Below, in pieces: positions 26,419 to 34,413 of a stretch of DNA of 64,000 bases. Within the stretch, counting starts at the first letter, position 1, and every line of letters starts with the position of its first letter. The DNA comes from Brevibacillus fulvus. GTDB lineage: Bacteria; Bacillota; Bacilli; Brevibacillales; Brevibacillaceae. The stretch lies in assembly GCF_016908525.1 (NCBI RefSeq), contig NZ_JAFBEB010000009.1:80756-144755 (forward strand), read 5' to 3'. A model generated the notes under the pieces. The model was given only the letters and a program-made list of their open reading frames with translations. It searched no databases and was not told the DNA's origin. The translations under genes were made by a program, and so were the position numbers.

Positions 26419-26868
26419 TCAGTCGGCGGATTCCACTGCTTCTGCAACAAGCGTGCCGTTCAAGTAAATTTCACAGTCGATTGCCGCAAGCAAAGAAGCG
26501 GACACCGTGCAGTACTTCTCCTTGGCCAGTCGGACTGCCTGCCGCAATCGGGACGGCGGGATTTTTCCGGATACGTCAATCCGAAGCGTAATCCGTTCAA
26601 GCGCATGCGGTGTCTCACCCCCTTGCCAACCGGTGGCATCGATCGCCAGGTGTTCGCAAACAAGCCGCATTCTCTCCAGTATCAGCGCCACATCGATGCC
26701 CATGCAACCGGCCAACCCCATGACAAGCAATTCGACAGGGCTGTTCCCTTTGCCTTCTCCGCCATATGTCGCATCAGCATCCATGATCACCCGATGACCG
26801 GTCGGGCCGCAAGCCTCAAACCGCCGTTTGCCGCCCCAAACCGCACGAACATCGATTTTTCTGCTCAT
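26419..26868 (-). CDS. OsmC-family protein
   Basis: About 149 residues from the ATG following AAGGGAG. OsmC/Ohr fold: GNSPVELLVMGLAGCMGIDV with the first conserved Cys near residue 57, and EKYCTVSASL with the second near residue 121. These two Cys form the peroxidatic pair in OsmC/Ohr proteins, which reduce organic hydroperoxides; this subgroup (YhfA-like) is less well characterised. It is 22 bases downstream of the epimerase-like gene, so the epimerase, OsmC and SnoaL-like genes form a compact unit. Confidence 0.85.
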   Translation of the reverse strand: MSRKIDVRAVWGGKRRFEACGPTGHRVIMDADATYGGEGKGNSPVELLVMGLAGCMGIDVALILERMRLVCEHLAIDATGWQGGETPHALERITLRIDVSGKIPPSRLRQAVRLAKEKYCTVSASLLAAIDCEIYLNGTLVAEAVESAD

Positions 26869-26889
26869 GGTTTGTCTCCCTTCCATTGC

Positions 26890-27825
26890 TCAGCGCCGCG
26901 CCGTCATCCAGTTCCATGTTTGCAAGATACCATCCCGATAAGCGGTCATTGGCACTTTTCCAATGAACTTTTCGTACTTTTCGCCGCTGAGAATCACCGG
27001 CTGTTCGGTCAAATACATCATTTCGACCATTTCGCTCATCATTTTGTCAAAGAGCCCAAGGAAACGAAGCATTGGCTTGGTAACGGTACCCACCCGCCGG
27101 CGATACCCGCTCGCCTCCCGCAAAATCCGGATAATCTCCGCTCCGGAAATTACCCCGCTCCCCGGTATGTTCCAGTTTTGGCCGTAGGCGAAATCATGGA
27201 GCGCCAGCTCAACCAAAGCCTTCGCTCCGTCCGGCGTATAGATGTACTCGCGTTCGATCTGTTGATTCCCGACAAAGTAAGCTTTCTTTCCCGACAGAAT
27301 GCCTTGCATCGTATAATGGAGCAGCGTATTGCCGGCGTGTGGGCCGTAAAAATCGGGAAAGTGGGCGATTAAGGCAGGAACCGCGCTTTGCTTGATCGTT
27401 TGCTCAAGCTGCAAACGAATCTTTCCTTTTTTGCTGGCCGGCTGCTTGGGCGTCTCCTCCGTGACTTTTTGTCCATTGCTGCGGCCATACGCGTAAACGT
27501 TATCGACGACGACCAGTTTCGCGCCGGTTGCTTGTGCAGCAGCGAGCAGACGATCGGTCAGCAGCGGCAATTTTTGTTCCCATTGGCCATAAGGCAAATT
27601 GACCGCATGAAAAATCACATCGGCATCCGCGGCTGCTTGATCCAACGAGTCCGGATGAAACATATCGCCCGGAAAAAGGGTGACGCCGTTTTGATTGGCA
27701 AAAAAAGCGCGCAGCCTTTCTTCCCCGCGGGCAAATGCGGTCACCTCGACATTTCGCTTCACCAATTCCTGGACAAGCGCATAGCCCATGCTCCCCGTAG
27801 CTCCCAATACCAAAGCTTTCTTCAT
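26890..27825 (-). CDS. NAD(P)-binding epimerase/atypical SDR
   Basis: About 311 residues from the ATG at 27825, after GGGAGGG. The N-terminal Rossmann motif GATGSMGYALV is near residue 8. It resembles extended or atypical SDR proteins (NAD-dependent epimerase family): VDNVYAYGR near residue 105 and FPDFYGPHAGN near residue 155, with a Tyr-x-x-x-like active site that is less conserved. Substrate is unknown. A 17-base operator-like site directly upstream is shared with the neighbouring TetR gene, so it is probably under TetR control. Confidence 0.82.
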   Translation of the reverse strand: MKKALVLGATGSMGYALVQELVKRNVEVTAFARGEERLRAFFANQNGVTLFPGDMFHPDSLDQAAADADVIFHAVNLPYGQWEQKLPLLTDRLLAAAQATGAKLVVVDNVYAYGRSNGQKVTEETPKQPASKKGKIRLQLEQTIKQSAVPALIAHFPDFYGPHAGNTLLHYTMQGILSGKKAYFVGNQQIEREYIYTPDGAKALVELALHDFAYGQNWNIPGSGVISGAEIIRILREASGYRRRVGTVTKPMLRFLGLFDKMMSEMVEMMYLTEQPVILSGEKYEKFIGKVPMTAYRDGILQTWNWMTARR

Positions 27826-27840
27826 CTGACCCTCCCTATT

Positions 27841-27857
27841 ATTAACCACCGTTCAAT
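27841..27857 (-). promoter_or_regulatory. Putative TetR operator before the epimerase-like gene
   Basis: ATTAACCACCGTTCAAT on the plus strand, between the epimerase-like start and the TetR stop. It matches the site at 28467-28483 at 16 of 17 positions. It is an imperfect palindrome, as expected for a TetR dimer. Confidence 0.65.
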
Positions 27858-27872
27858 AAATCTCTAAAAAAA

Positions 27873-28448
27873 CTACTCGTGAAGCAAGCCCTTCAGCAAA
27901 AACTCGACATGGTATTCCGCCATGGACCGGACTTCTTCGTATGATTGCTGATTGCGGCAATAATGCGTGACAAAACCGTGCAATGCCAAAAACAATGACC
28001 AGATAGTTTGAATGCCCAATCGGTTTTTGGACAAAGACTGAACCGCTTTGGCAAACTTTTCATAACTGTGACTGGGCCCATCATCGACAAATTCCTGAAT
28101 CTCTTTGTCCCGTATCAAAAACATAATCTCGTAATGACTCCGGTGCGTCAAACCAAACTCGATGAAGCCCAGCAACACGCGGCGCAGCTTTTCGCTCGGC
28201 TCCAGCTGCCGGCTTAAAATCTGGTCCAAAGTGTCGTCAAGCAGCGAAAAATCTTGTTTTACGATCGCATAAAACAATTCCGCCTTATTTTTAAAATGAT
28301 AGTAGAGCGCACCGTGGCTATACTGCAAAGTTTGCGCGATCTGCCGCATGGAGAGGTTTTGGTACCCTTTCTCCTGGAACAAACCTCTCGCCGCATCGAT
28401 GATCGCTTCTCTGGTTAATTCTTGCGCAACAGCTTTTCTGGGTGCCAT
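27873..28448 (-). CDS. TetR/AcrR-family transcriptional regulator
   Basis: 191 residues. The N-terminal HTH spans about 10-60 (REAIIDAARGLFQEKGYQNLSMRQIAQ then SHGALYYHFKNKAELFYAI), a textbook TetR DNA-binding domain. The ligand-binding C-terminal half resembles the TetR_C of regulators near oxidoreductase genes; no ligand can be assigned. AAAGGAG precedes the ATG. Its own upstream region and that of the downstream epimerase-like gene carry the same 17-base site, which argues for autoregulation plus control of the epimerase-OsmC-SnoaL unit. Confidence 0.9.
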   Translation of the reverse strand: MAPRKAVAQELTREAIIDAARGLFQEKGYQNLSMRQIAQTLQYSHGALYYHFKNKAELFYAIVKQDFSLLDDTLDQILSRQLEPSEKLRRVLLGFIEFGLTHRSHYEIMFLIRDKEIQEFVDDGPSHSYEKFAKAVQSLSKNRLGIQTIWSLFLALHGFVTHYCRNQQSYEEVRSMAEYHVEFLLKGLLHE

Positions 28449-28466
28449 GATTTACTCCTTTATTTA

Positions 28467-28483
28467 ATTAACCATCGTTCAAT
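28467..28483 (-). promoter_or_regulatory. Putative TetR operator before the tetR gene
   Basis: ATTAACCATCGTTCAAT on the plus strand, 18 bases before the TetR start. It differs from the site at 27841-27857 by one base. Its position near the ribosome binding site fits repression. Confidence 0.65.
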
Positions 28484-28508
28484 TAACTTGACTATAAAAT
28501 TTTCCAGT

Positions 28509-29084
28509 TCATTTGTCAATGTTGGCCGTATATTCCGGATGGCACATACAGCCGATCAGATGGTCATTGGTCATGCCAACCGCTTGCATAAAGGCATAGC
28601 AAATAGTCGAGCCGACAAATTTAAAGCCTCGTTTTTTTAAGTCCTTGCTTAACTTGTCGCTGATGTCTGTTGTCACCGGCACTTCGCTCATTGAGGCAAA
28701 GTTGTTTTGAATCGGCTTGCCATCGACAAACGACCAGAGATAACGGCTAAACGAACCCCATTCCTCGCACACCCGCAAATAGGCGTGGGCGTTGGCAATC
28801 ACCGCCCGGATTTTCAGCCGGTTTCGCACAATTCCCGGGTTTTGCATCAGTTCTTCGATCTTTTGCTCGTCATAGTTTATGATTTTCTCGGCAACGAACT
28901 GATCAAAGGCGGCGCGGTAATTTTCCCGTTTCTTCAAGATCGTATACCAGCTTAGGCCTGCCTGCGCTCCCTCCAGATTCAAATATTCAAACAACAGCCG
29001 ATCATCATAAACCGGCACTCCCCATTCCCGGTCGTGGTAATCGATATAAAGCGGATCCTGATTGACCCAGCCGCATCGGTTCAT
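28509..29084 (-). CDS. tag: DNA-3-methyladenine glycosylase I, Tag
   Basis: About 191 residues from the ATG after GGAGGAG. It excises 3-methyladenine from alkylated DNA. Zinc ligands of the family are seen in MNRCGW (Cys4), YHDREWGVP (His17) and the C-terminal HLIGCMCH (His and Cys). QAGLSWYTILKKRENYR and FVGSTICYAFMQAVGMTNDH are strong family signatures. The longer reading frame upstream lacks a ribosome binding site. It is close to adaA and ogt, giving a small alkylation-repair neighbourhood. Confidence 0.96.
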   Translation of the reverse strand: MNRCGWVNQDPLYIDYHDREWGVPVYDDRLLFEYLNLEGAQAGLSWYTILKKRENYRAAFDQFVAEKIINYDEQKIEELMQNPGIVRNRLKIRAVIANAHAYLRVCEEWGSFSRYLWSFVDGKPIQNNFASMSEVPVTTDISDKLSKDLKKRGFKFVGSTICYAFMQAVGMTNDHLIGCMCHPEYTANIDK

Positions 29085-29190
29085 GCTTGCTCTCCTCCTG
29101 TTTCCTTTCGTTACCGTAACTATAAAATAACGCCGCGGACTAGACAACCTTGCCGGCCTGAACAGGGCAACCGCTCCTCATCTTTCCGAC

Positions 29191-29224
29191 AAAAAAACGC
29201 CTCCGTTCTTTGGGAACGGAAGCG
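29191..29224 (-). terminator. Intrinsic terminator after the peptide-type receptor gene
   Basis: 11-bp stem with one mismatch (29198-29208 with 29214-29224), followed on the minus strand by seven T. Confidence 0.85.
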
Positions 29225-29294
29225 CCAGTTTGCAGACAAATTTGTCTATGTCGTATAAACGGCCGTTTTTTCACGCCATGCAGGCCGCTTCTTT

Positions 29295-30848
29295 TTACTT
29301 TTTCTCGATTGTCGCCGTCCGGATAATGCCGTCCGGAACGTAGGTAAAGCCGGCGACGTTTTTGGACATCGCGATCAAGTTTGCTTCATGGTAAACATAC
29401 ACATATCCTGCTTCGTCGTGCATGATCTCCATCGCTTGACCATACAGTTGTTTCCGTTTGGCTGGGTCCAGTTCAACCCGGGCCTGCAAAGCCAATTCGC
29501 CCAATTTGTCGTTATCAAAACGGGAAACGTTGTACGGAGCGCCTTTTACAACGAAATCATAGAAGTTTTGGTCAGGGTCAGGACGTCCGGACCAGCCGAG
29601 CGCCAGCGCCTGGAAGTTGCCGCTGACTTCGTTGTCAAGCAATGCGCCAAATTCTACTTTCTCCAGTTCAACATTGATGTTGTACGGCTTCAACATACCT
29701 TGCACAATCGCGCCGAATTGTTCCTCTTTTGGAGAAGTGCCAATTTGCAGCTTGAAGGTGAACCCTTCCGGCTTGCCGCCTTGTTGCAGCAGGCTCTTGA
29801 TTTCTTCCGGATTTGGCTTGCTTGCTTTATCGAAATCGCCATAAGCGAGGTTGCCGGGAGAGAACGGCGAATTCGCCGGTTCGGCATAACCTTCCATCAG
29901 CACTTTCACCACTGCCTCCCGGTCGATCGCCCGGTCGACCGCTTGACGCAAAAATTTGTTGGTAAACGGTTCTTTGGACATGTTCAGATAAAACCCGAAG
30001 TAGCCCATGCTTGGTTCTGTGACCACATTAAAGCCGCTGTCTTGCAAGCCTTTAATTTCTTTGGTCGGCACGCTGTCGATCATATCCAATACGCCGGAGC
30101 GCAGGTTTTGTACCGCTGCGGTACCATTGGTGAACACTTTAAAATTGACTTGGTCGAGTTTTACGTCGCCGTTCCAATACTGTTCATTTTTCTTCAATGT
30201 AACATGGTCTCCGGTGACGTGCTCAACAAAAGCAAACGGACCTGTTCCGACCGGGTGATTCAAGTAGTCTTTTCCGTATTTTTTCACAGCATCCGGCGAA
30301 GCCATCATGCCGGAGCGGTCAGTCAGCACGGAAATGAACGGGGCAAACGGCTGGGACAATTCGATTTTCACGGTCAGCGGATCAACTACTGTTACTTGGT
30401 TGATGATCTTCACTTCTCCGGCACGTTTTGAACCTTCTTCTTTATAGCGATCGAGGTTAAATTTCACCGCTTCCGCGTTAAAATCGGTGCCGTCCTGGAA
30501 TTTTACCCCTTGCCGCAATTTCAAAGTATAGGTCTTGCCGTCTTCGGAAACCTCGTAAGACTCAGCAAGCACCGGCACGATCTGGCCGTCCTTGTCCAAA
30601 TCGAACAGTTTATCATAAATGCTGTTTTGCACCATGCGGTCCACCGTTGCGCTTGATTGCGCCGGGTCGAGGCTCGGGGGATCGGACTTCAAACCGATAT
30701 TCAGCACTTGTTCCTGTGCGGCAGATGTCTCAGCTTTTGGCGCATCGCCAGCGGTACTGGTCGGCGACTGATTTCCGCATCCGGTCACGGCAAGCATCCC
30801 GGCCATGATCGTCGTAAACAAACTTAAACGTACTTTTTGTGTGAACAT
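29295..30848 (-). CDS. ABC transporter substrate-binding lipoprotein, family 5 (peptide/nickel type)
   Basis: About 517 residues from the ATG at 30848 (GAGGAG upstream). A lipoprotein signal peptide ends at LAVTGCG, with the Cys near residue 24. The SBP_bac_5 domain fills the rest: SDPPSLDPAQSSATVDRMV near residue 50, YTLKLRQGVKFQDGTDFNAEAVKFNL near 105, NHPVGTGPFAF near 180 and RQAVDRAIDREAVVKVL near 300. Such receptors bind di- and oligopeptides, nickel or opines. No permease or ATPase gene is adjacent, so it is an orphan receptor. A SAM-I riboswitch upstream implies a role in methionine or sulfur supply. Confidence 0.9.
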   Translation of the reverse strand: MFTQKVRLSLFTTIMAGMLAVTGCGNQSPTSTAGDAPKAETSAAQEQVLNIGLKSDPPSLDPAQSSATVDRMVQNSIYDKLFDLDKDGQIVPVLAESYEVSEDGKTYTLKLRQGVKFQDGTDFNAEAVKFNLDRYKEEGSKRAGEVKIINQVTVVDPLTVKIELSQPFAPFISVLTDRSGMMASPDAVKKYGKDYLNHPVGTGPFAFVEHVTGDHVTLKKNEQYWNGDVKLDQVNFKVFTNGTAAVQNLRSGVLDMIDSVPTKEIKGLQDSGFNVVTEPSMGYFGFYLNMSKEPFTNKFLRQAVDRAIDREAVVKVLMEGYAEPANSPFSPGNLAYGDFDKASKPNPEEIKSLLQQGGKPEGFTFKLQIGTSPKEEQFGAIVQGMLKPYNINVELEKVEFGALLDNEVSGNFQALALGWSGRPDPDQNFYDFVVKGAPYNVSRFDNDKLGELALQARVELDPAKRKQLYGQAMEIMHDEAGYVYVYHEANLIAMSKNVAGFTYVPDGIIRTATIEKK

Positions 30849-30954
30849 AGATGTCTCCTCTACTTTCAATTTCATTTTTTCAGATCTGAATACTTTGCTT
30901 TATGCCTGCAACAACTCACTCCCTGCGCATCCAGTTTTGGAGAGAAACGAATAA

Positions 30955-31110
30955 AAAAAGCTTCCCGCATAAGAGGAAGCTTGTATGTAAACTCCGCTCT
31001 TATCTCCCAAAACAAAGCTGTTTTGCAGGAATTAGCACCTTCTAGCCTGTTCCGCTAGTGGTTGCTGGGTTTCATCGGGCCAGTCCCTCCACCTCTCTGG
31101 ATAAGAAACA
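30955..31110 (-). ncRNA. SAM-I (S-box) riboswitch with terminator
   Basis: Read on the minus strand the leader contains CTTATCCAGAGAGGTGGAGG, then GACTGGCCCGATGAAACCC, AGCAACC, AGGTGCTAATTCCTGC and GAGATAAGAG, the invariant S-box core. P1 pairs CTTATC near 31105 with GATAAG near 31000. Downstream an intrinsic terminator is formed by AAGCTTCC (30975-30982) and GGGAAGCTT (30958-30966) plus seven T. The P1 3' strand ATAAGAG can alternatively pair with CTCTTAT inside the terminator, giving the usual antiterminator. High S-adenosylmethionine should therefore shut the downstream gene off. Confidence 0.95.
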
Positions 31111-31138
31111 ATATTCATTTTTTAAATCACTATTGAAA

Positions 31139-31167
31139 ATATTAGTGCATTATTATACTTTTGTCAA
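31139..31167 (-). promoter_or_regulatory. Sigma-A promoter driving the SAM riboswitch
   Basis: TTGACA (31162-31167) and TAATAT (31139-31144) with a 17-base spacer on the minus strand. The -35 box overlaps the last codons of ogt. Confidence 0.8.
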
Positions 31168-31667
31168 CATCTGTCGAAACTGTTTATTGATTGTTGCCAT
31201 TTTTGTTCATGTTGAAGCAGCCACTCTTTTCTCCACAAACCTCCCGCATAGCCCGTTAAACTGCCGTCAGCGCCAATGACGCGATGGCAAGGAATCAATA
31301 AAGCCAAGCGGTTGCGGCCATTGGCCCGTCCGACCGCGCGGATGGCCCGGCTGCTTCCGAGCAACGCCGCCACTTCTTTATAGGAGGACGTCGCCCCATA
31401 AGGAATCGTTTGCAGCAGTTGCCAGACTTCCCGCTGAAAAGCGGTTCCTTCCACCGCAAGCGGGACGGTAAAGGTTTGTCGTCTGCCGGGAAAATATTCT
31501 TCCAATTCGGTTACGCAATCTCGTAAAACTTGCGGGACATCCGACTGCCCCGCCAAACCGCTTGCGGGCCGCTCAGAGAACGCCACGGACCAGACCGCCT
31601 CCCTTGTTCCGCAAACGTTGATTGTACCGATCGGCGACAAATAATCGAGTTGATAGAACGCATTCAA
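31164..31667 (-). CDS. ogt: Methylated-DNA-protein-cysteine methyltransferase, Ogt
   Basis: 167 residues. The active-site motif LLIPCHRVIG (acceptor Cys near residue 135) and the HTH-like PYGATSSYKEVAALLGSSRAIRAVG region identify an O6-alkylguanine-DNA alkyltransferase. It removes methyl groups from O6-methylguanine in a suicidal reaction. The start overlaps the adaA stop by four bases, so the two are co-translated. It corresponds to AdaB/Ogt of the B. subtilis adaptive response. The following S-box promoter begins inside its 3' end. Confidence 0.95.
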   Translation of the reverse strand: MNAFYQLDYLSPIGTINVCGTREAVWSVAFSERPASGLAGQSDVPQVLRDCVTELEEYFPGRRQTFTVPLAVEGTAFQREVWQLLQTIPYGATSSYKEVAALLGSSRAIRAVGRANGRNRLALLIPCHRVIGADGSLTGYAGGLWRKEWLLQHEQKWQQSINSFDRC

Positions 31668-32245
31668 CCGCCAACGACCTCCTCACGTTCCGCATGTTCC
31701 TTGCGATAAGCTGCAGGTGAACACTGTTTCAAGCGGCGAAACGCCTTATAAAAATTGGACGGGCTCTGAAAGCCGACCTCGTAGCAAATTTGCAAGTTGC
31801 TGCGCTTGCTTTTTTTCAACAGATAGGCCGCCTTGTCCACCCTGATCTTCTCCAAATGCTGACGCGGCGTCAGGGAGGTCGTCTGTTTGAATAAACGCTC
31901 GAGATGATATGGGCTGACGCCAACCGCCTCGGCGATATCCTGCAAAACGAGCTTTTGCCGATAATGTTTCATTAAATATTCGAGCGCATCCGTAACAAGC
32001 TCCAGCTGCGGCGAAAGGTCGCAGTCCGGCCGGCACCGTTTACAGGCGCGAAAACCGGCTTGCTCCGCTTGCGCACGGGTGCGATAAAACCGCACGTTTG
32101 TTTGTTTCGGCTTACGGGATTTGCAGGACGGCCGACAATAAATTTTCGTCGTCGTAACCGCCGCATAAAAGAGATGATCATAGGAACTGTCACAGGAAAC
32201 AAAAATCTCCCACAGTTCCGCAAAGTCAAGCTGGGGATCTGCCAT
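31664..32245 (-). CDS. adaA: Methylphosphotriester-DNA alkyltransferase and AraC-type activator, AdaA
   Basis: 193 residues. The N-terminal Ada zinc-binding domain (about 12-80) has the four Cys in YCRPSCKSR and FRACKRCRPD; the first is the methyl acceptor. The C-terminal AraC HTH (about 90-185) includes SPYHLERLFKQTTSLTPRQHLEKIR. Once methylated, AdaA activates the adaptive-response genes. It is organised as an adaA-ogt operon, as in B. subtilis. GGAGGAG precedes the ATG. It would be expected to act on its own promoter in the 139-base gap upstream (32246-32384), where I saw no clear site. Confidence 0.95.
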   Translation of the reverse strand: MADPQLDFAELWEIFVSCDSSYDHLFYAAVTTTKIYCRPSCKSRKPKQTNVRFYRTRAQAEQAGFRACKRCRPDCDLSPQLELVTDALEYLMKHYRQKLVLQDIAEAVGVSPYHLERLFKQTTSLTPRQHLEKIRVDKAAYLLKKSKRSNLQICYEVGFQSPSNFYKAFRRLKQCSPAAYRKEHAEREEVVGG

Positions 32246-32384
32246 CGCCAGGCTCCTCCTTTTCCTGCATCAGTATCGGCCGGTTCGTCAGCTTCCAAAA
32301 ACCAGCTTTGAACATCACTTTAGCAAAGGAATTACCGTCCTGACATCCTCTTTCTTGCTGTTAGGGTCGAATGAGCTTTGCCTC

Positions 32385-33071
32385 CTACACCAATATCTCG
32401 TACAACTCTTTCAGTCTGCGAATTTGATAAGTGGGGGCGATGCTTGTCTCATTCGGTTTCTGCGTCGGATTAAACCAGCAGGTGTCCAAACCGGCCAGAT
32501 TTCCCCCTTTGATGTCCGAACTGAGCGAATCGCCAATGATCAGCCCTTGTTCAACGGAGAACCCCGGAATGCGGGCAAAAACATAGTCGAAGTATTCCTT
32601 CATCGGTTTTTGAAAACCGGTGTCTTCGGAAACAAAGATATTTTGAAACAGCGGGAATAATCCGGAAGCCCGCAAACGCTTGTGCTGTGTGCCGGATGTT
32701 CCGTTCGTCACAATATACAGATCGTATTTGTCTTGCAGGCTCGTAATCAGTTCGAGCGCGCCTTCGATCAGTTGATGGCCATCCTCCAGGTAACGGCGAT
32801 AGCTCTCTTCCAGCACCGCACCATCCACCTCTTGCCCCCATTCTTTGAACAAAAGGGCGAAGCGGGTATTCAATACTTCCTCCCGATCGATCTTGCCTTC
32901 CTCAAACGCCCGCCAGAGCCCTTGATTGATTTGCTGGTAACGCGCCTTCACTTCCGGGGTCAACGTAATGTTTTGCTCGGCAAACAGCGAGCGCAAAGCC
33001 TCGTCTTCCGCTGCGCGAAAATCAAGCAACGTGTCGTCTGCGTCAAACAGCAATGTTTTGTATTTGCCCAA
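32385..33071 (-). CDS. YjjG-family noncanonical pyrimidine nucleotidase (HAD)
   Basis: 228 residues. HAD motif I DADDTLLD (residues 10-17), a helical C1 cap, motif II VTNGTSG near residue 120, Lys in FQKPMKEYF near residue 155 and motif IV IIGDSLSSDIKGG near residue 180. The whole layout matches the YjjG/YfnB subfamily, which hydrolyses noncanonical nucleoside monophosphates and protects against mutagenic bases. The start is TTG, 11 bases after AAAGGAG. It lies just downstream of the nuclease gene (42-base gap), perhaps in the same transcript. Confidence 0.9.
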   Translation of the reverse strand: MGKYKTLLFDADDTLLDFRAAEDEALRSLFAEQNITLTPEVKARYQQINQGLWRAFEEGKIDREEVLNTRFALLFKEWGQEVDGAVLEESYRRYLEDGHQLIEGALELITSLQDKYDLYIVTNGTSGTQHKRLRASGLFPLFQNIFVSEDTGFQKPMKEYFDYVFARIPGFSVEQGLIIGDSLSSDIKGGNLAGLDTCWFNPTQKPNETSIAPTYQIRRLKELYEILV

Positions 33072-33113
33072 GATGCTCTCTCCTTTTGCGATGCCAGTTT
33101 TGTTTAATTAGAT

Positions 33114-34343
33114 TTAACATATTTCACTCAAAAATGTCCATGCCTCCGCAAAATCCTTTATCTCTTCCGACCTTCCTAGATAGTCGCGATTTTCATGGTC
33201 AACCCGTCTGTACATTTCCCAATCCCAGTCCGCTTTTTCCGCTGCACTCAGCTCTCGGTACTGGATGTTTAGTCCTTTGCCGCGTCCATTGTAACGGGCT
33301 TTTTCAGCCAACCGTTTGGCCAATCGATAGCCTGTCGCTTGCAGTTGTTCGTCCTGGCTGTTTTTGAAATGGCGAAAATCGATATTAAACTTCAACCCCA
33401 ACTCCCCCGGCAATCGATGCTCAATCGGAAAACTGGCATCGAAATCGACCCAACCGAGATGAATCCGGATCGGCACACCGTACTTCGTCGGCATATCGAC
33501 AATGAACGCTTTCGTATTGGACTTGTACCGGCCATCCCAGTTAAGCAAGCGCAGCTGATCGAGACAGGAGAGATAAAGCGGTTGAATTTGCGGAGCCAAA
33601 TAGAGACCGACCGTCTCTGGCGTCGGTTTTACCCGTCTCTTCTCGTGAACCAGCTCCGTCCAACTTTTTGCCTGCGCACCGTAATCGTTGTCCGTCACAG
33701 CGGCGAATCGATCTCCGGTCATTACGGCGGTCGCCTGGAATTGTTCCGCTCTTCCTTCGACTACGATATAGCCGTACGGTTTATCGTCAGCGGGCCGTCC
33801 CTCCCAAACATCTTTGCGAAACGTGTCGGCCATGACTGCGCTGATGACCGTTTCGTTGGCAATCTGTTTCATCGTCTGATTGTACAGCCAACTGCCCATC
33901 GCTCGATCCATCCCTTGATGATCAGCCCAGCTGCAAAAAGCTTCCAGCAAACTGTCGCAGTCGGGAGACAAAAACGGATGCGCCAATCCCAGCTCTCCTT
34001 TATTCAATAAAAAGCGTCTCGTTTTCAGCGAGACTTCCTCAGGCGTTCGCCGGGCAAGCCCTCTTCGATAATTGACAATCTGGTTTTCCCAGATTAGAGG
34101 AGACAATTCGGGATTGGCGCTTTGTTTCGCTTCGATCAGCCAGACATTTCCCGTCTCGTCCGTTGCCAGCAAATCGATCGCTCCCGTATAACCTTTTTTC
34201 CCGCCTTCGGGCAACCACAATTCATGTCCCCAAACGAACAGTGAGAGAGCTTGGCCACTGGCCAGGCACAGTTTGCGCTTGTGCGTATAGCGGATAAATT
34301 CTGTTACCAAATGCTGTTCATTGGCGTATTCGCAAATCATCAT
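33114..34343 (-). CDS. Uncharacterised protein with PD-(D/E)XK nuclease-like N-terminal domain
   Basis: About 409 residues from the ATG at 34343, eight bases after AAGGGTGG. The N-terminal 130 residues carry a restriction-endonuclease-like motif: Asp57 in GAIDLLA, Glu71 and Lys73 in WLIEAKQ, and Gln88 with Tyr92 in QIVNYRRG, so a metal-dependent nuclease core is plausible. The remaining 270 residues show no domain I recognise; they have several Trp-rich segments (WVDFDASFP, DWDWEMYRR). The neighbours are a WYL-domain regulator and an MFS transporter in the same direction. Function unknown; a DNA- or RNA-cleaving role is inference from the motif. Confidence 0.65.
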   Translation of the reverse strand: MMICEYANEQHLVTEFIRYTHKRKLCLASGQALSLFVWGHELWLPEGGKKGYTGAIDLLATDETGNVWLIEAKQSANPELSPLIWENQIVNYRRGLARRTPEEVSLKTRRFLLNKGELGLAHPFLSPDCDSLLEAFCSWADHQGMDRAMGSWLYNQTMKQIANETVISAVMADTFRKDVWEGRPADDKPYGYIVVEGRAEQFQATAVMTGDRFAAVTDNDYGAQAKSWTELVHEKRRVKPTPETVGLYLAPQIQPLYLSCLDQLRLLNWDGRYKSNTKAFIVDMPTKYGVPIRIHLGWVDFDASFPIEHRLPGELGLKFNIDFRHFKNSQDEQLQATGYRLAKRLAEKARYNGRGKGLNIQYRELSAAEKADWDWEMYRRVDHENRDYLGRSEEIKDFAEAWTFLSEIC

Positions 34344-34413
34344 GTCGATAACCACCCTTTTTCGGCAGAATTTTTGTTAACTCGAATGTACCGCGCATTT
34401 AGGCACTATTTTG

